This document shows, piece by piece, positions 36,800 to 49,500 of a stretch of 64,000 nt of DNA (its first letter is position 1; each line of letters starts with the position of its first letter). The notes below the pieces were generated by a model. It was not told the DNA's origin. It saw only the letters and a list, made by a program, of their open reading frames with translations, and made no database searches. The position numbers were made by a program, and so were the translations under genes. Origin of the DNA: Apostichopus japonicus (Eukaryota; Echinodermata; Holothuroidea; Aspidochirotida; Stichopodidae); contig NC_092575.1 in assembly GCF_037975245.1 (NCBI RefSeq), forward strand, positions 4,769,501 to 4,833,500, written 5' to 3'.

Positions 36800-36805
36800 A
36801 ATAAA
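36800..36805 (+). terminator. Candidate polyadenylation signal, SERCA read-through form
   Basis: AATAAA about 1.1 kb after the stop at 35705-35707; a second lies at 36941-36946. No further support is available from sequence alone. Confidence 0.3.
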
Positions 36806-37057
36806 GTAGAAAGGAAATCGAGTGTCCCTTTTTTAGTAAAGAAGAATGATTGAGGCCTATTCTTTTTGTTTAATTAGAGGAGAACTCCCATAAATTTGTT
36901 GTGTCTCCCGATTACGTCTTACCTTTGAAAAGGCAGAAATAATAAAATATGGTACTTGCAAAGTTTTAAAGAAACGTTTTGATATTGTGTAAATGTGTCT
37001 GTGAAGAAATCTAAAAAAATGTCTAATATTTGCTAAGGCACTCTTTTTTTTTTCCAG

Positions 37058-37083
37058 TGGCATTGTTGCCATGGTGCCACTAA
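37058..37083 (+). CDS. ATP2A: Weak candidate alternative SERCA terminal exon
   Basis: A strong polypyrimidine tract and TTTCCAG precede it. Joined in phase to the donor at 35618, it would add eight residues (VALLPWCH) and a TAA. It is much less protein-like than the candidate at 46026. Confidence 0.15.
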
Positions 37084-39689
37084 GTGCCATCTGCCCAGGT
37101 CAGAATAATACAGTGAAAAGTCAATTCCAATTTTGATCTGCTGTGCTGTGTTTGGAGGGATTTGTTCCCCCTCATTTAATGCTGTTTTTTCATTCTTATC
37201 ATTGTTAATTGTCATTTTTCTTCTTGTGAATTCATGTAAGTTTTTGGTGGCGGGATTTTGTTTTCATTCTTACGATTTGTACCTTTCGTCGTTTGAGGCG
37301 ATACCTCTCGAGCCGATAGACATACGAAGCCAAGTGAAAGCGACCACCGCCGGCCACGAGCATGTCATCAAACTGAATCGTTGGTCGTCAGGTGGGGGGG
37401 GTGGGAAACTTTTTCACTGGTCAGAAATGTGCAACACAATTTGTGGAAATTAACGCTCACTTTAAAGTGAGCCAGGCCTTTATCATAGCAGTACTCTTCA
37501 GATTCTTAGATTTTATGGTACAATGTTAAGATTAAGTGATTTATGTAAAGTGGTCTTTTAAGTTCTGGCAAAAATGGAGGCGGTATAACTTGACCGTGGA
37601 TAGCTGCGTCACGAGAACAGTAACTTCAGTGTCCACCGAGACTTGTCGGTAGTCTGATGATGTCAGTGGCTTGGTGGTTGGTGGTTGATTAGTTAGCAAG
37701 GGTATTTTGTCATATGTGTATTTGATATATGGCAGACAAGAACTCATTTTTTGTTTTTTTACTTCATTTTGGTGTGGAGGCGGGGGGGGACAGGGGGCAG
37801 GAGGGGACAGGGGGCAGGATGGGGAGTTGTGTTAACAGAATGTTCTCTAGTTCCTTCAAACTGAGATAAATTATGTGACAACAGAAACAGAAATTATGAA
37901 AGGTGCAAACCTTATTAACCAAACCAGTCAACTTTCAGCACCCACTAGAATCTCGGTAATGCCTTAAACGTTTTTATCTAGACAGCTATCTGTGGTAGAT
38001 GAAAAACAAAATGTCGGTAAGAGAATTAGACCATAACTGTTTATCATCACTTGCAGAGAACAATAATGGGATGCTGGAGAGGGGAGGCGGTGGGGGGGTG
38101 GGGTTTGTAAGGTGGTGCACATGTGGGGGAAGCTGGTTATATAGAATTTTCATCCCAAACTATTCTCTTCGCTGAGCAGCAGGTGCCATTAGCCAGAATT
38201 TATCTGATCAGGTGTGAAATTGTTTTGAAATTGTTGATTAAGTTTTAAATCTGCTAACCTCTGAGGTTTCATATCCACTTGTATGGCGTCCTTCCCCCCC
38301 CCCCCACCCCAACACCATCACTCTCCCTCCCTTCTCCTTCACGCCACCATATTAACAAGGCCACAATTCAAACATCTTTCATGACAACAAATTTGCATTA
38401 AAAATATGAAAACTGTAACTGTCAGAGTTGACTATTCTTTAGAAGTGTCTATTTAACTGGTTTTGTTATTGAATTTAGTGCCTTAACACATTATGCTTGA
38501 ACATAAGTAGTTATGATGTTAGGTTGAAGGAAGGTGGCAGGGGGGGGGGGTGGTGACTGTATATGACTGCAATTTACCAACACAAAGGTTAAAAATGCTT
38601 GGGGTGGAGGATAAAGGGAATCCATTGTGCATGAAATGAAATCAAATGTTAAGTCACCTTGATGGAAGGAAGTCTAGCAATCTTTTTGTGTTTTTTTCTA
38701 TAAATTTCTACATTTGATTATGAATCATAACATCACCGTTTCAAATTGCATCAGAAATAATGTGTCGTATTCAGTTTGGATTTTTTTGCCTTCTTTTTTT
38801 TTCCATCAGTATAATTTAGTACTGTTCTCCTCTTTTCATTATGGGTAGTTGTGTTATTCGGGAAGCTGTGCGAGCGAGATGTATACAACGATATTCTATC
38901 TTTTTTCAAAGACCTTTCTATAGTACTGTTCTTTGCTTTTGTTAATTTCTTAGTTAGGTAGTTTCATTTCTTTATCCTAGCTGTTCATACTTTTAATTTC
39001 CACCCCAACCAAAATTTCTCGCCCCTTTTGACCTCCACCCTTGATACCAAACAGTTCTGAACTATTCTGGGTTCATATGGTGCCATGTAGTGTTTGTACG
39101 TCTTGTGTTTTCCATCAGGAAACAGCCAATGTTAACCTACTAGTAGATAATGTACATTCCATATTGATACTGGGGAGCTCTTAGAAAACTTGTTACATCT
39201 CAAATGGCAAACAGTAAATAATGTTCCATAGAACAAATGTCTCTAACAAGATTGTCGCTGGGTCAAGTTATATAGATTTTTAATTTCAGATATTTGTTAT
39301 TAAAAGAAGAAGAAAAAATCTGAATTAATTTTTTTTTTATGATATAAATTTTTAATTTTGAAGATAGTTCATTTATTTTTAATTCTATGATATTCAAATG
39401 GTGAAAGAATGTATTTAAAAAAGTTTATTCTCTTTTGTTATTTTTACGACTAAATAATTTCTACAAGATTTCTATGAAACAATTTTCTTCTATTCACGCA
39501 AGTTAAAAATGTGCTTTGATGTTTTTTGATTTATAGTTGTAGCTCTGCGTTTCGATATATTTTTGTCCGTAGCCTTTGCAAGATCTGTGTGAGTGTCTTA
39601 AATTCAGTTTTGTGGAATACAACTCACACTATGCTTACTTGATTAACATGATGAAAAATTATTGTAAAATGCGACATTAGACTGTAAAA

Positions 39690-40135
39690 TTAAGCACTGT
39701 TTATCGTTACAGGTAAACTAAGCACTGTTTTTCTTTACACTGTAAACTAAGCACTGTTTATCTTTACACTGTAAACTAAACACTGTTTATGTGTACACTG
39801 TAAACCAAGCACTGTGTATGATTACACTGTAAACCAAGCACTGTATGATTACACTGTAAACCAAGCACTGTGTATGATTACACTGTAAACCAAGCACTGT
39901 TTATCTTTACTCTGTAAACTCAACACTGTATGTTTACACTGTAAACCAAGCACTGTGTATGATTACACTGTAAACCAAGCACTGTGTATGATTACACTGT
40001 AAACTAAACACTGTTTATGTTTACACTGTAAACTAAGCACTGTGTATGATTACACTGTAAACTAAACACTGTTTATGTTTACACTGTAAGCTAAGCACTG
40101 TTTATCTTTACACTGTAAACTAAGCGTTGATTATC
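39690..40135 (+). repeat. Minisatellite, ~28-30-bp unit (TTACACTGTAAACYAAGCACTG)
   Basis: About 15 imperfect units alternate a TACACTGTAAAC core with AAGCACTGTTTATC or AACACTGTTTATG variants. The core contains the partial palindrome ACACTGTAAAC. Located 4 kb past the SERCA stop. Confidence 0.95.
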
Positions 40136-40162
40136 AAGGTGAAAACTGTATATATATAAATT

Positions 40163-40240
40163 GTGTAAAAGTAAGTGGGCCTGACGGTTCGATCTTAGCA
40201 GGATCTTCTTCAACCTCGTCAGGCCCACTAACTTTTACAC
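40163..40240 (+). repeat. Inverted repeat / hairpin with 24-nt arms
   Basis: The arms 40163-40186 and 40217-40240 (GTGTAAAAGTAAGTGGGCCT... and its complement) have one mismatch. The 30-nt loop contains GATCTTAGCAGGATCTTCTT. It looks like a short palindromic repeat of the kind found dispersed in aquatic invertebrate genomes, or a MITE end pair. Confidence 0.8.
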
Positions 40241-42479
40241 ATTCTCTTACACAGGCTCTTTAGTGGATAAGCAGTTTGCTAACAGTTTTAGTTTTATCTT
40301 AATATATAAATTGGTAATACTATGGAAAACAGTACAGTACATTATCTCCGATCTTTGTCTTTATGACTACAGTGGTATGTGTGATGTGTCGGAGGCAAGA
40401 TTAAAATTTAAAATATAGATACCTCAAACAACAAACGACAATGATAGAAAACCCCCAAAACAAAGAAAGAATTTGTGACAACAACAAAATCAGCTTTGAA
40501 CACTTTATTGAGTGAAATGCTTTTATTTCTAAGATAAACAAAAGGGCAATAGCCTCACATTGCACATTAATACTCTGGGACAGTGATTTGATGGGAGGGG
40601 TACAGAGGGGATGGGGACCAGGGGGGGTTGCAGAGAGGGGGTGGGAGTTATGGGAGTTATAGTGGACTCCCTGACGTATTTGGCTAACTTTCAAGTCATT
40701 GTTTTATTAACATGAAACGTGTATTTTGTTAGACAAAACATTATGGGCTATTGTTTGTTGTTTATCTGTTTGTTTGTTTCTTCAAATTAACAATTACTTG
40801 ACTGCGGTGTTTTGAGCCAGTGCATGATCGTAACCGTCACTATCATAATAATAATAATAATAATAATTACACAGGTTTTAGGCGAGGTAGCACAAACAAA
40901 AGATTGTTAAACAAATTGTTTTCTTTTAAATTTGTTTTGGCATCGATACTCAGTCAATTCAGTATATTGCATACATTTCTTAACTTTGATTCATTGTGAA
41001 TTTTATCATAAGGAGAAGTTGGCAGGATGTTTAGGGAAGCTGGGGCTTGTGCTGTTTTCTTTTGTTTCGACTTGCTTGGTGCCTTTCAACAGTAGTTTAA
41101 CATTGGTAATATTTCAGTCGATTTTTGTTATAAAAGTGGCCTTTTTTACTCAATTCTGTGGTAGACCTATTTGGAGTTCATGGTCTCCTAAACTGGCCGG
41201 ACAATTACAAATTTAAATGCAAAGGACTTCAAATGTCATCTGGAACAATTCTCACTTCATGATTGCATTCGTTAGAACATTCCCAACCTTGCAGCTTATT
41301 GTTAATCGTTTTCGTTCTTAAGCTACGACTACCGTTTGATACTAAAGAGAGTTATGATATAAATCCATTTCGAAGACCATACAATGATAAATGAGCATCA
41401 CATAAATTATACCAAAAAAAAGAAGAGTTTTTTTTGTCAAGAATGGCATGCAAAGGTTGTCAATAACATTTTTGATAAATGTTTGTTTCTAATCAGGGAG
41501 AGCACATTGCATGACATTTTATGTGTAAAAGTATAGTTTGATCATATGCGCATATTCATAAGATGCAAATATGTTGTTGTTATGGCATGTTGTAATGATG
41601 GAAGTTGATGATGGAAATATTTAATCTTAGCTGCTTAATATATTTTTGAGACACAATTACAATGCCAGGAATGTTTAACATGGAAGGAAAGATAATGTTT
41701 GGTTTTAGTGTCATCTTTGGAAAATTGACAAAATTTTTTATCCTCTTTCTTTCTTAGTTAACAGAAACAGCATTTAGAAAAAAAAGTTTTCAACTAGCTT
41801 AAAATAACAATTTAACAGGCAAAAAAAGGATAGTAACTTCTGTGTATAGTATTACAGACTTGGTAACATCTTTTGTAATAAAGACTTCCAAAAGAATGAT
41901 AATATTGTTTGCAGTGTTGTTATTTTTTTTAAATTATTTATTACTTTTGCTTGATACTCGTTAAAGTTTGACATTATACGCCTGCCAACCTCGCATTTGT
42001 TAATCAACTATTCCTGCTTCTGCATGTTAAATTCCATCCATCCATTTGTAAGGTAAAGCGGTCGACAGACAAATTATAACCGCATGAAATTGGCCGACCA
42101 GTTCCATCGATGTTTGAAACCGTTAAGTGTGTTGAAGATCGTGAAATAAATCGGAAACTGTCGAGACATTTTCTGGCGGTTCAGCCACTGCAATTTATAC
42201 AGACTTAGAGGATATGTTCAACAGGACAGTTTTAATTTGTTTGGATATGGTAAAATTCTGTGGGGGAGGCAGTTAAGTTTCAGCAGAAGTGACCATAAGT
42301 TGACTACCTAGCAGTTTTTTAGGTTATACCAAGGACCTTTAAAGCCAATGTTTGCCTGGAAGCAAACATCTGTGAACTCAGAGAAGAGACATGCACCCCA
42401 GGAATACTACATTAAGGGACTTCTGTAATGAAATATAAATTTTGGACATGGTACAAAAATACAAGTTTAAGAAATGTCA

Positions 42480-43135
42480 AAGTAACAATAGATACATAGA
42501 TAGATAGATACGTACACCTAATACCTACACCTAAATACCTACACCTAATACCTACACCTATATACCTACACCTAAATACCTATACCTAGATACCTATACC
42601 TAAATACAAGTACAACAATACAAGTTTAAGAAAAGTCAAAGTAACAATTGATACATAGATACCTAAATACCTTCACCAAAATAACTACCTAAATACCTAC
42701 ACCTATATACCTATACCTAAATACCTACACCTATATACCTATACCTAGATACGTATGCCTAAATACCTATACCTAGATGCGTATGCCTAAATACCTATGC
42801 CTAAATACCTACACCTATATACCTATACCTAAATACCTACACCTATATACCTATACCTAGATACGTATGCCTAAATACCTATACCTAGATGCGTATGCCT
42901 AAATACCTATGCCTAAATACCTACACCTAAATACCTACACCTAAATACCTACACCTAGATATGTTTACCTAAATACCTATGCCTAAACACCTACACCTAA
43001 ATACCTAACTACCTAGATGCGTATACCTAACTACCTATGCCTAAATACTTACACCTAAATACCTACACCTAAATACCTACACCTAGATACCTATACCTAG
43101 ATACCTATACCTAGATACCTAAAACATGCTTGTAA
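42480..43135 (+). repeat. Minisatellite of CCTAAATACCTACA units
   Basis: Roughly 12-18-bp units (ACCTACACCTAAAT, ACCTATACCTAGAT, ACGTATGCCTAAAT) repeat for over 600 bp with higher-order patterns. It is interrupted near 42600 by a copy of the preceding flank (ACAAGTTTAAGAAAAGTCAA), showing that the flank itself was duplicated. Confidence 0.93.
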
Positions 43136-45762
43136 CCTTACGGTTCAATTTAAGTATTAAAGCAGTTTGTGTCGAGTTGCCAACTCTCCCCCACCCCTTC
43201 TCCCCCTCTCCAATCCCAAATAAAACCAAAAAATGAATAGGATATCTTATGGATATTGCTGGCATTTGATCAACATCAAGCCAGCCTAATAGGTCATTCC
43301 ACCAAATGAAGATTAATTTAATAGCAAGGACTTTCTTATTCAATTCTATGAATCTTAGATTGAAACATACAACTTCATTTAATTCCATGCAAATAGTGAA
43401 TTAAACTGTCTGCATTTTTAACCTTTTCTCTCATTATTTTGTGAAATGAAACTTGAAGACTAGTAAAGCCAAATGAATGTCATTGCTATAGCGTTTTCTG
43501 TATCAAATTTTATCCAAACTTGAACAAAATCGACCACAGAGCCTTTTACCAGAAGACGGGGTCTCATATGTTAAAATGTCTGTAGACAATAAGCCCGCCA
43601 TGATAATCACAAATCTGGTTGGATGTTAGGTTTGAGTGCATATAGCTTCACAGATCTCAGTTTGGTATTTTGGGAATGGATACATGAGATAAAAACACAA
43701 TCATGTTATACTGTTCAGCCACTTATTAGCCTGTAAGTTTCACTTACAACTAAGAAATCATTTCATGTTTATGAACTGGTTGAAACATTCAATTTTAGCA
43801 TAAAGCGTAAAGTCAGATGTTTTGAAGGACATTCGTCCTTCCAAACTGCATTTTTTCCCCTAAAAAAAAAAAAGGCGAAAAAAAAATTGTGGCTATGTAA
43901 GGTAAGGATGGTACCTAGTGGGGTTAATGTATCACTAAGTGGGTCCATACTGGGGGGGGGGGGTATGAGGGGCAATTCAAAATTGAAAATTGTACAAATG
44001 TTTTGATATTGTTCAGATATCAGAAGCTGGAAGGTTCCAACCAAGAAGATTTGAAACGATATTCTGTGCGCTGCCTCGGCTGGAGGACGTAAACGATTAC
44101 TATTTCTGGATATGACTTTCTTTCGTTTTCCAATTTGTCTGCTTGATATTATAACCTTTTCTTTACCATTAACCTCTAACCTCTGTCATGCTGTTATCAT
44201 CGTCATAATTTCTTTTGGAGTTGGGGTTTCCTTCCTTCTCTCTTCAATCACTTCATACTGTGTAAAAGTATTCGCAGTGTGGTCTCAAAACAAAAATACC
44301 TGTTTTGCGTTTACCCTTTCTGTCGCTCGTTATGATTAACTCAGTAGTAGCCTTCTTTGTTCTACTAATGTGAACAGAGGAATCTTCAGATTAGAGACCC
44401 ACAATTGCCCATAATTTACTTGTCAGACTTAAGATGCACAATTTACCATGTACCTCATTTTATCAAATTCAAAGATTCACATTTCCTATAATGAAAACTT
44501 GTCGGATTAATGACACACAATTTTGCTCATACTTGCTGCCTGTAGTTTTATGGTACAGGAGCAGTATGTATGTGTAAGAACAAAGGTTAATCCAGTGCTA
44601 AGGGCATAGCTAGCTCATGCATTGAGGGATGGGTGGGGGATGGGGAAGGGATGGGCGGGGATGGGAAAGGAGAAGGGAGAAAGGGGAGGGTGCTAGCTTC
44701 CATACCCTCTCTCTATGTCATCAGTGGTGGGAAACATGTTATTAACTCATTCTTCTAAATAGTGCTTCTTCTCTGCTAATTTGGTAAAAATAAAAATGCC
44801 CTGGGGTCAGACTACGCTCTCCCTCACCTTCAACTTCCCCCTCCCCCACCCACCAACCTGCCTATATGGATTGAGATCCATTGGACTTTGGAAAGGGCTT
44901 TGATATAGATCAAGGTTTCTCGAAGGTGGGGACATTTTGCTGAATTTAATTTTCGGTTAAATCTACTTATCATTTCCCTTCATTTTTCCTTTCTTCTCCA
45001 GTTACAGGTTTTGAACAAATTGTTTGCTTTTTTCTTCCAGGGTAGTTTGTGATGATTGTTTCAAGTTCACTGTTATACATACATGTCATATCTTGCCCTT
45101 CTTGTTCTCAGTGAATCATGCAATTAATGGAAGCTGTTCCTGTTGAGAAAATGGGGCTTCAGCAAAATTTTCTGATACCCACACTACCCCCCCCCCCACC
45201 CCCAATCGTGGCTGTACGTCACTTGCAAATATACTGTATTGTTCACACCTTGGAGTGTTATGTTTCCAACATAAGTATGGCCTTTTGATTGCCCAAAAAA
45301 ATTCTTCTAAATATGACAAACAGTTGTTGGGATGTAAAGTTTTGTGACTGAAGGGGGGTTGGGGGAGGCGTCTGGGTGCTTGGTGGTGATGGTGTAAGCT
45401 TTCTTGAAATGCAAGGGCCTCTTGAAATGACTAATTTGTTAGGTAATGAAATCATTTTCCTATTCCAGACAAGTCTGATAGGAAAGGGAATCAGAGGAGA
45501 AATTAGGAGGGGGGGGGGGGGGAGGAGAGAAGGAACAGGGTATTAGTGGGAGAATATTGGCACCTTTGGTTGCATTAACATATTGCAGTCAGACTCACTT
45601 TCTCTAAAGTCGACTACATTGCTCTTACCCAACAAGCCACATGCCCTCTCAATTGAGCTTTTCCCTCGAGGAAATTCAAATGTCATTATTTGTTTCATAT
45701 ATCTCGGCGTCTCATCTGCGGTCACGTAGGTCCGTTTAGTATCCTTCTCCATGAAGTGTTTT

Positions 45763-45922
45763 AACTCTTTTGTTATGTTGTATTTGAATATTCATGCTCT
45801 CAAAGGTCAAAAACTGATCTCTTTTGTTATGTTGTTTATGAATATTCATGCTCTCAAAGGTCAAAAACTGATCTCTTTTGTTATGTTGTTTATGAATATT
45901 CATGCTCTCAAAGGTCAAAACT
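45763..45922 (+). repeat. 54-bp tandem repeat, three copies
   Basis: Three near-identical units contain CTCTTTTGTTATGTTG and TATGAATATTCATGCTCTCA. The small - strand ORF across it is only the repeat in translation. It lies about 100 bp upstream of the polypyrimidine tract of the candidate exon at 46026. Confidence 0.92.
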
Positions 45923-46025
45923 GATCATTTCTTTGCATCTTCTGTCCTATGTTTTCATTCTATTTTTTCTTTTTTTTTCTTCTTCTTTTTTCTTTCCTTC
46001 TCGTTTTCCATTCCATGCAATACAG

Positions 46026-46069
46026 GCTTGGATAGCTGGGGTCCTTCACAGCCGAAGAAAGTGGATTGA
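46026..46069 (+). CDS. ATP2A: Candidate distal alternative terminal exon of SERCA
   Basis: An unusually long pyrimidine-rich tract (about 45950-46015) and ATACAG precede it. Joined in phase to the internal donor at 35618, it encodes LDSWGPSQPKKVD after the junction Gly and then TGA. This hydrophilic 13-residue tail would replace the extra membrane helix, parallel to the SERCA2a/2b switch in vertebrates. AATAAA signals follow at 46445-46450 and 46496-46501. No transcript evidence is available, and the tail resembles no SERCA tail I recall. Confidence 0.45.
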
Positions 46070-46495
46070 TGTAAAAAGCGTCCCAAGTCCTTTATAAGAT
46101 CATGTCCAAAGAGTTAGGATCCAAGAAGAAATTTGGCAGTAGTGGAAAGGGCAAAAAAAAAAAAAGAGAGATCGGAGAGTTTGTTTTTGTGATTTTACAC
46201 GTGGTTGTCGTCACTATGACGACGACAGCATTACAAAACTGACTGGCGTGAAACAACGAGAGTGACATCTAATTTGGGAGTAACCTCCTCAAAATCCCAG
46301 GTGAAAGTTGTTGGTGTCATGTGTTTGAGGGGGTGACTCTATCAATAGAAATTTATATATTAAATTTAGTAATTTTTTTGTGAGAATGTCCATCTGTATA
46401 AGAAAGCTGTTTTGAGTGTCATTTTACAATTGGGCAAAAAAAATAATAAACATAGATTTTTCGGTATATAATATATTCATTGTTGATGAGCACAG

Positions 46496-46501
46496 AATAA
46501 A
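46496..46501 (+). terminator. Candidate polyadenylation signal after distal SERCA exon
   Basis: AATAAA about 430 bp after the TGA at 46067-46069; another lies 51 bp upstream at 46445. Confidence 0.3.
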
Positions 46502-49500
46502 ATCTATTGAAAATGAAAAAACAAAATAGAAAAAAAATGGAAGATGAAGAAGAAGCAAAAACACATAAAAATTGTAGTAATTATCAAAGTGGTTTAAAAA
46601 TGAATCAGTAGCACAGTAGTCCTGGAAGAAAAAAAGGGTAATTTACTGAAATCTACTTCTTGAGCCTGATGAAATTCAGAATTGAATAGACTTTTCACAA
46701 TACTGGTTTGTAGTATCGTTAATTGAGGGCCCACTGCGGTTATTGCAGATGTTAGCTTCATCAGGAATCAAATGTTATTGGGAGAAAAACAAAAAGATTT
46801 GTTAAATGACACAGAGAATTAACAAAATAGAACATATTAAAGAAATGAAATGCATAATTCAACAAAGATTTGAGACAAGAGGTACAAAAAAAAAATTGAA
46901 AGGCAAAATTAAAATTAAATCTTTGTCCAAATTCGAAATTAAAGTATTGGTCATTAAAGGTAAAATTAATACTTCCTCTGTAAGGTTTTATTTGTCCACT
47001 TTGGTCAGATTTCTCTTTGACTGTCAAATGTAGATGGACCCGCTTTCTTTTCAATGAATATTGATCGAAAAAATTTAAATGCTAGACTACCTCTGTCCAT
47101 GCTAAGATAAAAAAATTCCCAAGTTATGCCGTCTTCACTCTTTGTATTATCAGTGATAAAGTGCCCTCCAAGCAAACTCATAGATTTTATGGTCCTGTGG
47201 GGATATCTTGTACTAATCATACCAATCCCTCTAACAATGAGTGTGGTCGGTTCTATGCGAGGTTCACATTAAAGGTTTGCATCCCCTCTGGCCAAAATCT
47301 CACGGCAAAATTCTTCTAGTGATTTCGTACCATCTTTTTATATCGGCATTTTTGATAGTCAAAACTTGTAAAATGAAGTGTGATTATTTTCAACTTTTTT
47401 TATGTTCTTTTATTTTTAAATCTCCCTTCATTGCGATTGTATCGTCGTGATTTCATTGATTGTGTTTCACCATGACAACCAACTTTTTTTCTGGCCGGAT
47501 CTTCTGGGACGCTGAAGTGAATCTCTGTGAAGATGTTTGTCCCTTTCCGTTTTCTTGATTTTTTTTTTTCCTTCCAAATTTTTTTTTTTAAATGTTATTC
47601 TCCAATTGCTGTGTTATCTTCTTCAGTGTCTTGAGGGTTCTTTAAACAAAACCTACCTGGTGGTGTCACAAATTGTATTCAGTAAAAGAACAGTAGGAAT
47701 TTAGATTTGACGTTGAAAGGTTAATATTTTACCGTGCGTGAAAGTTTGGACAGTGTGTCGACCGTCAATGTGTGATGACGTCATCGGGATGTTGAAACCA
47801 AAAGAGAATAGTTGCGCAGACCTTGTGTCTTGCCTACGGTGGCATCTGCTTTGTAGTTGGCATGACAACAAGGTGAAGTCATGCCTTTTGTTTTGATTAG
47901 CAAAACCTTCCAGCCACATTCAATCACCTTTTCAGAACCAGAATTTGATACGTTGAGGCATAGCAACACACACACTCAAAAAAAAAAAAAAATTTTCCTT
48001 AATTTAATTTCAAGTAATTTTTGTAACTAATTGCTTAAATCTATTATTTAATCGACCTTTTATGTCCAACCCTTCTGATTTTGAGTTAATAAGTGTTATT
48101 AAAATGTGTTTTGTTGGATGACAGTTTATTACATAACACTTGTAGAAAGGGCTAGCAATATTAGTTTTAAAGAGCTGTTTGTTTTTTTTTCTTTTTTTTG
48201 TTCCTGCAACGAATCCTTGAATTTGGATCAACAACGTTATATTTTGGTTAATTTTAGAGCTAGACCATCTTTTGTTTATTTTGTAAGATTTCATTCAAAT
48301 GATACTCATGATTTACCCAATACACTTTAGCTTTAGAACGAATATTAAAGCTATTATGACTTTTTTTCTTCTAGTTTACTCTCGATCTGCAATTTGAACC
48401 ATTTTTATTCGGTTTCTGTATTTTCTCTTTCAAATTTCTGAAGATTTGTTTTTCACCCAAAGATGAAATTAATTTGCACACTTCTTTCTCAACAAATTGT
48501 GTAAGTGTAGTACAATGAAGATATACAAGCACTTTCTTTTCAAATTTATCAGGAAAGGTTAGCACATGATAACTAGCACATGATAACATTGTTTTTTGGG
48601 GTGTTTTTTTTTTTGGTTTTAGGAGCATGTATGGGAACGTTCTGTGTTATTTGATATGAAGAGCTTTTGAATACCGTTCGAGTTTTAATGTTTAACGATT
48701 TATCTGATCATTAATCCGTATATAGATATGATATGATTGATATGATTGCATATATTTGTAGGATATGATTTTTTCTACCATTGTTGGTTCAAGGAAAAAC
48801 AAAAATTGTTTCACTCACTTCCTTGTGGGTTTTTTTTTCTTGTGGTTTCCAGCTTGCAGTGAAAACAGCAAACAGTACGACCCTGGAGTGAAAATACTGG
48901 TTTAACACACAAAACATGGTTCGGGCAAGATTAGCATAAATGTTATTGAATCAACATTGTTTCAGAGACATTGTATGCAAATAACTTTTAGTATCAATAG
49001 AAGTTTCCCAATCAGGAATAATAAACGTATCTCTGTTTTATTTGTGTCTTGTGTTTCATTTTGGACGGTTATCTGTTTAATCTCCAAATATGCTAGAAAA
49101 CCATGAAATGGTCACAATATCCACATTATACTGCACCCCAGCTTAAATAATCCCAAAGCACATCATTGCTCTGAGAAATTGAACGATTGAAACACATTTA
49201 ACGTTATTTAATGGTCATCATTTTTGGCCCCAAATGTTATCATGCTTAAAGATATCTTGAAGGTACTTTTCCTGAAGTTTCCAAATATCTCCCGACATTT
49301 AAATTGTCAATATTGAGGATTAAATTAGTCTCAAGCGTTCAACTTCTCAGATCAGGGATGTCCTTTGAAAGTATTTCTCGTGGAACTCGTCGCCACGATC
49401 CTGCAGTATAATAATTGCCTGTAATAATAGTATTTTGAGGTTTGCACAGCAAGTTTATCAAAACTACCGAGTCTTAGCAAGAATCAGATTCTAATGGACG

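Larger units (their letters stand above)
35708..46025. other. 3'UTR / long distal intron or intergenic stretch
   Basis: For the read-through SERCA form, the 3'UTR probably ends near AATAAA at 36800-36805 or 36941-36946. Beyond that I see G-runs, minisatellites (39690-40135, 42480-43135), a hairpin repeat (40163-40240) and no supported gene. If the distal exon at 46026 is used, this is a 10.4 kb alternative intron. Confidence 0.55.

Noticed and set aside
39690-40135. CRISPR-like repeat array
   Set aside because: Units are contiguous and diverged without unique spacers, in a eukaryotic genome; it is a minisatellite.
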